The translations under genes and the position numbers were made by a program. From Oscillospiraceae bacterium (lineage in GTDB: Bacteria > Bacillota > Clostridia > Oscillospirales > Oscillospiraceae), in assembly GCA_017409205.1 (NCBI GenBank), contig JAFQTF010000022.1:1-60955 (forward strand): a DNA stretch of 60,955 bases, read 5' to 3'. Position 1 is the first letter of the stretch, and the number at the start of each line of letters is the position of its first letter. Positions 50,885-58,639 of the stretch are shown piece by piece. Below the pieces are notes generated by a model. That model was not told the origin of the DNA. It saw only the letters and a list, made by a program, of their open reading frames with translations, and searched no databases.

Positions 50885-53303
50885 GTTCCACCTCCAGAGA
50901 TTCCAAAGCCTTGATAAAACGGTGGTTTTCTGACCGGTTCCGGAAGAAATCCCGGATGAGCCGTCCCAGCCCCGCAAAGAACTGCCCGTTGACGATGGTC
51001 AGGATATCCGCCACCATCTGGCTGCTGACCATACCGCCGGTCATTTTCGCAATGGCCCGGAAGGGCATATTGGTGATAAACAGGATATTCAGATCCGGCT
51101 TTCCGGAGGCCTCTGCCTTTTCCTTCAGATGGTTCAGCAGGCGGCAAACCAGTCTCGCAGCCCTGGACTTTGCGTAATACATCTGGCAGATGGCATCATT
51201 TTCCTGAAGGGCTCCCTGCCAGCTGCCATCGGGAATGGGCCGGCCCAGCAGCTTGGCAAAGGCTTCATCGGAAACATCCTGGATGCGGCAGGCATGATAA
51301 CATTCCAGCCCATCCTCCCAGGGTGCGTCCCCCCGGATCTGCAGCTGCACTGTCAGGCGAACATCCGCTAGGCTGGCGGCAGCATGGATCTCATAGGTGC
51401 CGGTCTCCGTCTCCCAGCGGTCATGGGCCGTATTGAAGTAACGGAAAGCCATGGCATCCAGCGGGATCGTGATGCGTCTGCTCTCCCCCGGCTTCAGGAA
51501 TACCTTGGCAAATCCCTTCAGTTCCTTCCGGGGACGATAGACCCGGCTTTCCGGGCAAGACACATAGATCTGCACGACCTCCGCGCCCTCTGTATCACCG
51601 CAGTTGGTAACGGTCAGGCTGACCTGATCCCGGTCCGCTTCCAGACCGGAATAAGCAAACCGGGTATAGCTCATGCCGTGGCCGAAGGGGTAGCGCACAG
51701 CCACTCCGGCTGTATCATAGTACCGGTAACCCACGAAGAGGCCCTCCCGGTACTCACTGGTGCGTTGTCTGCTGGGGAACCAGGGATAGCTGGGATTGTC
51801 CTCCAGCTGCAGGGGCCAGGTCTCGTTCAGCTTGCCGCTGGGATTGACCTTTCCGGTCAGCACATCCGCCATGGCGCCTGCGCCAGCCTGTCCGCCCAGA
51901 TAACCGTGGACGGCGGCCCGGTAAGACAGCTGCCGGGGGATCACAAAGGGAGAACCGCCGGACAGCACCAGCACCACGTTGGGATTGACGGCACACACCG
52001 CCTCCATCAGGACATTCTGGCTTTCAGACAGGTTCATGTGGCTGCGGTCCATACCTTCGGATTCCATGATCTCGTCCAGACCCACGCACAGCAGTACCGC
52101 CGGGGCATTCTTTGCCAGCTCTACCGCCTCCCGGATCAGGTTTTCATCCGGCTTCGGTTCCTTCCGGTCAAAGCCCCGGGCATAGCCCGTTACTGCAAGG
52201 CCGGATTCCCGAAGACATTCCAGCAGGGTATCCAGCTTTGTGGGATTCACCAGACTGGAGCCGGCGCCCTGATATCGGGGCTGGGCAGCGAACTCGCCGA
52301 TCACCGCCACCTCCGTCTGCTGTTTCAGAGGCAGGATCCCGTCATTTTCCAGCAGCACGATGGACTCCGCCGCACACCGCCGTGCCAGCGCATGATGGGC
52401 TTCCCGGTCAAAGGTCTTGGGCTGCTGCGCCACAGCCTCCACGGCAGGCAGCAGAACCCCCAGCAGCTCCCGGATCCGGTCATCCAGTTCCCACTCCGCA
52501 AGTTTCCCTTCCCGGACAGCCCGGCACAGCTCCCGGGCACAGTTGGGTCCGGGGGCAGGCATCACCAGTGCAGAACCGGCGCGAACACCGGCGGCATGGT
52601 CATTGTCTCCACCCCAGTCCGTCACCACGAAGCCCTCAAAGCCCCATTCCTGCCGGAGGATATTCATCAGCAGGTGGGCATTTTCATTGGCATAGGTTCC
52701 GTTTACCATATTATAGCTGGACATGATGGTTTTGGCCCTACCCTCCGTCACAGCGATCTCAAAGCCGGTCAGGTAGATCTCCCGCAGGGTCCGCTCGTCC
52801 ACCACAGCATCCATGCTCATGCGCCGCAGCTCCTGAGAGTTGGCAGCGAAATGCTTGGGACAGGCAGCAACACCGTTTTCCTGAATACCCCGGATATAGG
52901 CGGCTGCCATTTTACCGGACAGATAAGGATCCTCCGAAAAATATTCAAAGTTCCGGCCGCACAAAGGACTTCTCTTGATATTCAGGCCCGGACCCAGCAG
53001 CACATGCACATCATTGGCTGCCGCTTCCCGGCCAAGGGCTCTGCCCACCGCCTCGCCCAGCGCCGTATCCCAGGAATTGGCTACCGTTGCAGTGGTGGGG
53101 AAACAGGTGGCAGGCACGGAGGCATTCAGTCCCAGATGATCTCCGGCGCCTGCCTGCTTCCGCAGTCCGTGGGGGCCGTCGGAAAGGAAAGCTGCCGGGA
53201 TATTCAGATGCCGGATCTGTCGGGTAGTCCAGGTACTCCAGCCCTGTACCATGGCACATTTTTCTTCCAGTGTCATTTGTTTCAGATAAGCGTCAATAGT
53301 CAT
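50871..53303 (-). CDS. Glycoside hydrolase family 3, canonical domain order (beta-glucosidase type)
   Basis: 810 residues, no signal peptide. N-terminal barrel with substrate/nucleophile region GFEGFVVTDWGG (Asp229) and KHFAANSQE; then the C-terminal alpha/beta domain (ESIVLLENDGILPL) and a fibronectin-III-like domain (PFGHGMSYTRFAYS to GTYEIHAAAS, about 530-660). An unusual tail of about 135 residues (from about 675) continues with AFAKLLGRPIPDG and a helical, basic end. Predicted to cleave beta-glucosides or similar in the cytosol. AAGGAG precedes the ATG at 53301-53303; the upstream in-frame stretch lies in the leader. Confidence 0.9.
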   Translation of the reverse strand: MTIDAYLKQMTLEEKCAMVQGWSTWTTRQIRHLNIPAAFLSDGPHGLRKQAGAGDHLGLNASVPATCFPTTATVANSWDTALGEAVGRALGREAAANDVHVLLGPGLNIKRSPLCGRNFEYFSEDPYLSGKMAAAYIRGIQENGVAACPKHFAANSQELRRMSMDAVVDERTLREIYLTGFEIAVTEGRAKTIMSSYNMVNGTYANENAHLLMNILRQEWGFEGFVVTDWGGDNDHAAGVRAGSALVMPAPGPNCARELCRAVREGKLAEWELDDRIRELLGVLLPAVEAVAQQPKTFDREAHHALARRCAAESIVLLENDGILPLKQQTEVAVIGEFAAQPRYQGAGSSLVNPTKLDTLLECLRESGLAVTGYARGFDRKEPKPDENLIREAVELAKNAPAVLLCVGLDEIMESEGMDRSHMNLSESQNVLMEAVCAVNPNVVLVLSGGSPFVIPRQLSYRAAVHGYLGGQAGAGAMADVLTGKVNPSGKLNETWPLQLEDNPSYPWFPSRQRTSEYREGLFVGYRYYDTAGVAVRYPFGHGMSYTRFAYSGLEADRDQVSLTVTNCGDTEGAEVVQIYVSCPESRVYRPRKELKGFAKVFLKPGESRRITIPLDAMAFRYFNTAHDRWETETGTYEIHAAASLADVRLTVQLQIRGDAPWEDGLECYHACRIQDVSDEAFAKLLGRPIPDGSWQGALQENDAICQMYYAKSRAARLVCRLLNHLKEKAEASGKPDLNILFITNMPFRAIAKMTGGMVSSQMVADILTIVNGQFFAGLGRLIRDFFRNRSENHRFIKALESLEVEHESV

Positions 53304-53368
53304 CCTGATGCTCCTTTTCGGGCAAATTGCCCCCCGCCGTCCGGCAGGGGGCAATCACAGACTCAAAA

Positions 53369-56257
53369 TCAGTTCTTTTCCGCTGCGGCTTTCTTGCGGG
53401 TCTTGCGCAGAATCATCATTTCCGCACCGATCAGGGCTGCTGCCAGGATCACATCCAGAGCATAAACAGCGATCTTCCAGCCGGGCATGCCGGCATTCTG
53501 GACAGCTTCTTCATACTCCCAGCTGTTCACCAGGGTATACATGATATTCTTGCAGCCGTTGCGCAGGTACTTGACGGTGCTTGCGCTGGGGTTCTCCCAG
53601 TCGTGGGGACGGTTGGGGCCTTCGCCGTAGGTAGCCAGCATGGCATCCATGCCGTTTGCCAGAGCGGCGTCAGCATTCATGAAGCCGTGGCCGTTGTTGC
53701 GGAAGAAGTCGGAGACCACGGTGCCGCGGAAGCCCCATTCATCACGCAGGACGGTATTCAGCAGCTGACCACATTCACCAGCCCAGGTGGTACCCAGGAA
53801 GCTCCAGGAAGCCATCACGCCGTCAGCGCCGAATTCCTTGACGCAGATCTCGAAGGGCTTCAGGTAGATCTCACGGATGGCCTGCTCATTGGACCAGATG
53901 CTGACCATCTTGTAGTTGCCGTCATACATGGCGAAGTGCTTGATGTAGGAATAAACGCCATGCTCCTCAGCACCGGCAACGGCGTTACCAGCCATACGGC
54001 CGGTGAGGACGGAATCCTCGGAGTAGTATTCGTAGTTACGGCCACCGAAGGGGTACCGGTGCATGTTGATGCCGGGGGCATACCAGCCGGCAACATCCAT
54101 CTCACGGGCCATCTCGCCCATAATGGAGCCATACTCGTGGGCCAGCTCCTGATTCCAGGTGCAGGCAATGACGGTGGCAACGGGGAAGCCGATGGAACCG
54201 GCGCCGGTGAAGTTATTGTTGATGGCGGCAGGGCCGTCGGCATCGTTGGCCTGAGCCTTGCCCACGGATTCCACACCGGGGGTCTGGTAGCCGCTGAGGG
54301 AGGTCATGTAGACCATGTCCGCTACACTCAGCTGATCCAGCAGCTGCTCCCAGCGGGGATCGTCATAGTCGGCGCCCCGCAGATCTGCCAGCACCAGACC
54401 ATTGTCCGCGCCGGTAGTGGGCATCACATCGCTGGGATCGATGTACATCTCATAGTCGAAGTTTGCGTTGAGCTGATAGGTGGGAATATACTTTTCAGCC
54501 ATATTCAGGCTGGCGGGTGCTGCGGTGGCCTCGGCAAAATTGGCAAACTTTCCGGTGCGGGACAGGTAGGTCACATCGCCGTGGACATCGCCGAACAGGT
54601 TGGTGGCAGCGGTGTCATCGGAAGTTCTGGCATTGTTTTCATCATAAACTACGGTCTTGTCCTGGGTATAGACAGTCTCGCCCACGATATCGTGGCTGTT
54701 GGTGCGGGCAGTGATGATGTACTCGCCCTGCTCCAGAACGTATGCCTCTTCCTTCAGGTAATCGTAGGAAGCCATATCCTCGATGGCGAAGGACAGCTCC
54801 AGCGTCTGGGAAGAGCCGGGTTCCAGAATGTCCGTCTTGCCGAACGCAATCAGATTTGCGGTGGCCTTTTCAATGCCGCCCTCGGTGTAGGGAGGATTGA
54901 AGTAGATACCCACAACATCCTTGCCGGCCATATCGCCGGTATTGGTGACGGTAACGGAAGCGGTCAGGCGTCCGTTGTTCTCGGTCAGTGCGCCCATCTC
55001 ATAGGAGAAGGTGGTGTAGCTCAGGCCGTGGCCGAAGGGATACTGCACAGTGGCATCATAGTCAAAGCCTTCCATGCCGATATCATGGGCAGTCTCATAG
55101 AACTTGTAACCCATGTAAACGCCGTCCACATAATGGACGAAGGAGGGGGAATAGGTCTGGGGCTTGCCTGCGTTCATGCCGTCAACGGTCATGTCCAGCA
55201 GGTTCTCGTAGTTGACCTTGGCAGCGTTGTTCCACCAGGGTGCCTTGGTCATGTCGTACAGGAAGGTATCAGAGGTACGGCCGGAGGGGTTGATCTCGCC
55301 GCGCAGGATCTTGCCCAGGGCATTGAAGCCCACGTTACCGGGGCCGGGGCACCAGATGGCAGCCTGGATCTGGGGATGTTCCTCCACAAAGCCCAGCTCA
55401 ATGGGGTTGGCGCCGTTGTACAGCACCAGGACCTTGTCGAAGTTGGCGCAAACCAGCTCCACCATGTTCTCTTCAGACTGGGACAGCTGCAGGTAGTGCT
55501 CGCCAGCCTCAAAGTCCAGATACTCGTCGGAGTTGTGGTCGAAAGCGACCTGGCTCACATCCATGGGCAGGTCGTTGTGGCCTTCACCTGCGGCGCGGGC
55601 CAGAACAATGACAGCCACATCGGAGAATGCCCGGGCATTTTCCAGAAGGGCATCGGAATATGCAGAAACAGGGGGTTCAGGCAGTGTCCAGCTCTGCTTT
55701 TCAATGGACATTTCAGGACGCTCGCCGGTATAGCCGGTGTAGAAGGCTTCCAGCTCTTCGTTCAGGGCAAAGCCTGCATTGATCAGGCCCTGCTTCATGG
55801 AAACAATGTCGAACAGGGCGTTGATGCCGCCGGAACCGGCACCGCCGTACAGGGGATTGACGGAAGCCCAGCCGAACAGGTTCAGTTTCTGGGTATCCTT
55901 CAGGGGCAGCAGGCCTTCATTTTCCAGCAGGACAAAGCCTTCTGCGGCCACCTGCTCGGCAACGGCAGCAGCCTTCTCGGTGGTATCGTCATCCACCTGT
56001 GCTTCGCCCATGGTCAGGCTGATCAGATTGGACATGGGGCCCAGGCAGATCAGATTGGCGACCAGCACGATGGCCAGCACCATAGCCAGAACAGCGTTCC
56101 AGCGGATCACGAACTTCTTTTCCTTGCTCAGCTTCTTGCTGACAGATGCCGCGACCAGCACAGCGATGCCGACAGCCAGGGCGATGAGCAGGGGGATCAG
56201 GTACTTCTGGCAGGTCTGCAGTACGCCGATCACGTCCTCCATGTTGATTTGTAACAT
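53369..56257 (-). CDS. Membrane-anchored glycoside hydrolase family 3 with swapped domain order
   Basis: 962 residues. Two membrane segments near the N-terminus (about 16-36 and 50-70), one near the C-terminus (about 928-952) and a basic cytosolic tail. Between them the order is: alpha/beta C-domain first (AAEGFVLLENEGLLPL), fibronectin-III-like domain (FGHGLSYTTFSYEM), then the catalytic barrel (AQANDADGPAAIN, RNYEYYSEDSVLTGRMAG, IKHFAMYDGN) with nucleophile Asp850 in TVVSDFF. With an even number of helices before it, the enzyme should face outside. Reverse-order GH3 enzymes are known, for example from Ruminococcus and Butyrivibrio. GGAGGAG precedes the ATG at 56255-56257. Confidence 0.88.
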   Translation of the reverse strand: MLQINMEDVIGVLQTCQKYLIPLLIALAVGIAVLVAASVSKKLSKEKKFVIRWNAVLAMVLAIVLVANLICLGPMSNLISLTMGEAQVDDDTTEKAAAVAEQVAAEGFVLLENEGLLPLKDTQKLNLFGWASVNPLYGGAGSGGINALFDIVSMKQGLINAGFALNEELEAFYTGYTGERPEMSIEKQSWTLPEPPVSAYSDALLENARAFSDVAVIVLARAAGEGHNDLPMDVSQVAFDHNSDEYLDFEAGEHYLQLSQSEENMVELVCANFDKVLVLYNGANPIELGFVEEHPQIQAAIWCPGPGNVGFNALGKILRGEINPSGRTSDTFLYDMTKAPWWNNAAKVNYENLLDMTVDGMNAGKPQTYSPSFVHYVDGVYMGYKFYETAHDIGMEGFDYDATVQYPFGHGLSYTTFSYEMGALTENNGRLTASVTVTNTGDMAGKDVVGIYFNPPYTEGGIEKATANLIAFGKTDILEPGSSQTLELSFAIEDMASYDYLKEEAYVLEQGEYIITARTNSHDIVGETVYTQDKTVVYDENNARTSDDTAATNLFGDVHGDVTYLSRTGKFANFAEATAAPASLNMAEKYIPTYQLNANFDYEMYIDPSDVMPTTGADNGLVLADLRGADYDDPRWEQLLDQLSVADMVYMTSLSGYQTPGVESVGKAQANDADGPAAINNNFTGAGSIGFPVATVIACTWNQELAHEYGSIMGEMAREMDVAGWYAPGINMHRYPFGGRNYEYYSEDSVLTGRMAGNAVAGAEEHGVYSYIKHFAMYDGNYKMVSIWSNEQAIREIYLKPFEICVKEFGADGVMASWSFLGTTWAGECGQLLNTVLRDEWGFRGTVVSDFFRNNGHGFMNADAALANGMDAMLATYGEGPNRPHDWENPSASTVKYLRNGCKNIMYTLVNSWEYEEAVQNAGMPGWKIAVYALDVILAAALIGAEMMILRKTRKKAAAEKN

Positions 56258-56315
56258 AGACTCTCCTCCTAATGATTTCTTATGCGTTCCGGGGCTTTCA
56301 CCCTTATGCACTGCC

Positions 56316-56343
56316 ATTTTATCACGGCAGGAAGCAATCCCAA
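56316..56343 (-). promoter_or_regulatory. Promoter of the GH3 operon
   Basis: On the - strand: TTGGGA (56338-56343), 16 bases, TAAAAT (56316-56321), about 58 bases before the start codon. The weak -35 fits an activated promoter. Confidence 0.6.
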
Positions 56344-56354
56344 AGCAGCAGCGC

Positions 56355-56383
56355 ACAAACTGTCATTTTCCCGCACAAACGGT
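56355..56383 (-). promoter_or_regulatory. LytTR-type direct repeat upstream of the GH3 promoter
   Basis: On the - strand ACCGTTTGT (56375-56383) and ACAGTTTGT (56355-56363) both fit the LytTR consensus [TA][AC][CA]GTTN[AG][TG]. They have a 20-base period (11-base spacer) and end 11 bases upstream of the -35. The LytTR regulator gene lies just upstream in the same direction. Confidence 0.65.
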
Positions 56384-56448
56384 TATTCTGCACGAAGGAG
56401 AATTCACAGGAACCGTTATTTTATACAAAACCAATAATTGCATTTTGT

Positions 56449-57762
56449 TTAGTTCGACGTATCTTTTTTAGGCAGCGGCAGCAGCACCTTCAGCACAAAC
56501 CACTCCCCTTCCACGCTCATGGTGGTGGTCCCGCCGTATTTCCGGGCGGTATGCTGGATGCTCTTTACGCCGAAGCCATGGTTTGCCGCATCTCCCTTGG
56601 TACTCATGGGCAGGCCGTTGCTGAACTGGGGTGGCTCCGGACAGTAATTCTCCACCCGCAGCAGCAGGAACTGCTTCTGGGTATTCAGGGACAGGTGGAT
56701 CATCCGTTTGCTCCTGTCCTGAATCTTCCTCTCACATTCGATGGCATTGTCCAGCGCATTGCCAAACAAAGTACAGATATCCATCACATCCATAAACCGC
56801 AGTTCCCGGCCATCTGCCACCACTGCCAGAGAAATACCGTGCTTCTGGCAGTACAGGCTTTTGCCGGTGAGCACTGTGTCCAGAACCGAATTGCCGGTCT
56901 TGTTCTGGGCTTCATAGCTGCGGATATCCTCCTCGATCTCATCCAGCCACTGATCCCGAACAGCAGGATTCTGCTCCGCCCGGAGGGCCGCAATCTGATG
57001 CTTCAGGTCATGGTACTTCCGGTTGATAAGCTCAATGGAATCCCTGCTCATGCGGTACTGGGCATACTGGTTTTCCAGAATGGTCTGCATGGCGTCCAGC
57101 TCCTTCTGGGCATACTGGTGGCGCCGCTGCTGATGGTAGGCAAAGAGCACCGCCACGCCTCCCAGATCTGCGAAGGTGCGGATATTCATGATCTCACCGG
57201 AATACTGGCCGCTGAACGGGGTGTCATGAAAATAAAAGCTGAGATTGCTGACGGCAAAAAAGCTGACGCCGATCACCGCCACGCTCATAAGTTCGCTGGC
57301 TGTCACCGGAGGCGTTGGGCCAGCCTTCTTTTCCAGCAGGAAAAAGAAGCCAAATACCGCAGCATACACCCCCAGCAGAAGACCATACCGCTGGCACAGC
57401 CCGGGGTCGTTCTCCGGCCACAAAAAGCAGTGGATCTGCCACTGCAAGGCCGCCGCGAACTCCGCCAAAAGGAAAGCCCGGATCGTCGTATAGGCGCCGG
57501 TTCGAATATCCAGATCGCACAGCAGCAGGATCAGCGCCAGGATCAGCAGTCCGGAAGCTGCCATACAGGGGATCCAGAGCCAGAGAACAATGTCGTCCGT
57601 CACCACCAGAAAGGCACACTGGATCAGAAGTCCGCAGATCCCGGTGATCCAGAACCGGCGGCCTTCCAGCTTTTTGGGGCTGCAGGCGATCATAATCATG
57701 CAGGCCAGCCACTGGGCAAGACCCGTATAGATCCGGGGAATATCCAGAACCACCGAACTCAT
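56449..57762 (-). CDS. GHKL-type sensor histidine kinase (AgrC-like)
   Basis: 437 residues. About six hydrophobic segments in the first 215 residues, then a dimerisation helix with His251 in KYHDLKHQI and a GHKL ATPase domain (FGNALDNAIECE, HGFGVKSIQHTARKYGG). This is the partner type of LytTR regulators. Such kinases often sense peptides or cell envelope signals; no peptide precursor gene was seen nearby. Its ATG overlaps the regulator stop by 4 bases. Confidence 0.9.
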   Translation of the reverse strand: MSSVVLDIPRIYTGLAQWLACMIMIACSPKKLEGRRFWITGICGLLIQCAFLVVTDDIVLWLWIPCMAASGLLILALILLLCDLDIRTGAYTTIRAFLLAEFAAALQWQIHCFLWPENDPGLCQRYGLLLGVYAAVFGFFFLLEKKAGPTPPVTASELMSVAVIGVSFFAVSNLSFYFHDTPFSGQYSGEIMNIRTFADLGGVAVLFAYHQQRRHQYAQKELDAMQTILENQYAQYRMSRDSIELINRKYHDLKHQIAALRAEQNPAVRDQWLDEIEEDIRSYEAQNKTGNSVLDTVLTGKSLYCQKHGISLAVVADGRELRFMDVMDICTLFGNALDNAIECERKIQDRSKRMIHLSLNTQKQFLLLRVENYCPEPPQFSNGLPMSTKGDAANHGFGVKSIQHTARKYGGTTTMSVEGEWFVLKVLLPLPKKDTSN

Positions 57763-58466
57763 ACCATCACCCCGCCGATATACTCTGTCAATGCTTCCAG
57801 GAAGCTGTTCTTCCGGGCCCTGCTGATCAGCAGTTTCTCTCCTGCCACCAGAGCGCAGCCATCCGTGATACCATCCACATGGGCAAGGGAAACCAGATAC
57901 CCCTTATTGCACCGGAAGAAGTGGAAGGGCAGCAGCTTCTCCTCCGCCGTCTTCATGGTGCCGGGCACGGTAAACACCCCGTCGGCAGTATGATACAGCA
58001 GATTATGTCCCTGGCTTTCCACATAGTAAATGGATTCGATCTCCAGCTTGCGGCCGCCGTTCTTGCAAGTCACCATCAGGTAATGTTTTCCCTGCCGGTC
58101 CAGACGCTGAATGGCCCGGCCCAGCCGCTGGGAGAACACAAAATAATTCACCGGCTTGAGGATGTAGTCCATAGCATCCACCTCATAGCCCCGGATGGCA
58201 TACTGGACCATATTGGTAACGAACAGCAGCATCACCTGGGGATCTGTCTGCCGGACCCGTCTGGCAGTCTCCATACCGTCGATTCCGGGCATCACAATAT
58301 CCAGCATAACGATGTCATACTGCCCCCGGAACTCTTTCAGAAATTCAATGCCGCTGCTGTAGCGTGTCAACTCGATCCTGTGGCCGGATTCTTCCATAAA
58401 TCTGGCAGCATACTCCTGAAACTGCTCCGCCACCGCATTTTCATCTTCCACAATCGCTATGCGCAT
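57759..58466 (-). CDS. LytTR-family response regulator
   Basis: 235 residues. Receiver domain with Asp56 in VMLDIVMPGIDGME and Lys in YILKPVNYF; C-terminal LytTR DNA-binding domain (about 140-235, LEIESIYYVESQGHNLLYHT and FFRCNKGYLVSLAHVDGI). The start at 58464-58466 follows GGGAGG; the longer upstream frame lies in the promoter. Predicted to activate the GH3 operon immediately downstream through the repeats at 56355-56383. Confidence 0.93.
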   Translation of the reverse strand: MRIAIVEDENAVAEQFQEYAARFMEESGHRIELTRYSSGIEFLKEFRGQYDIVMLDIVMPGIDGMETARRVRQTDPQVMLLFVTNMVQYAIRGYEVDAMDYILKPVNYFVFSQRLGRAIQRLDRQGKHYLMVTCKNGGRKLEIESIYYVESQGHNLLYHTADGVFTVPGTMKTAEEKLLPFHFFRCNKGYLVSLAHVDGITDGCALVAGEKLLISRARKNSFLEALTEYIGGVMV

Positions 58467-58519
58467 TTTCCCGCCTCCCGTGTATTCTTTCTGTCGGACT
58501 GGGCCCAATGGATGATCTC

Positions 58520-58548
58520 AGTATATCCAATCTTTTTTCCAAAAGCAA
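58520..58548 (-). promoter_or_regulatory. Promoter of the LytTR two-component operon
   Basis: On the - strand: TTGCTT (58543-58548), 17 bases, TATACT (58520-58525), 54 bases before the start codon. Confidence 0.65.
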
Positions 58549-58577
58549 GATGTTCCCATGGTTTCCTCCCCATGCAA

Positions 58578-58609
58578 AAGATCCCCGGTTCCGAAGAACC
58601 GGGGATCTT
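58578..58609 (-). terminator. Terminator of ppdK (copy of the 50267 hairpin)
   Basis: The same 32 bases as at 50267-50298: 14-bp stem AAGATCCCCGGTTC, tetraloop and complement, with TTGC following on the - strand. Confidence 0.9.
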
Positions 58610-58639
58610 GCTGTATTTCAGGATTTTCCCGCTGATGGA

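Noticed and set aside
53327-56254. A 975-codon open frame on the + strand opposite the reverse-order GH3 gene
   Set aside because: Antisense shadow rich in His/Gly/Val without any recognisable fold; the - strand frame has complete GH3 motifs.
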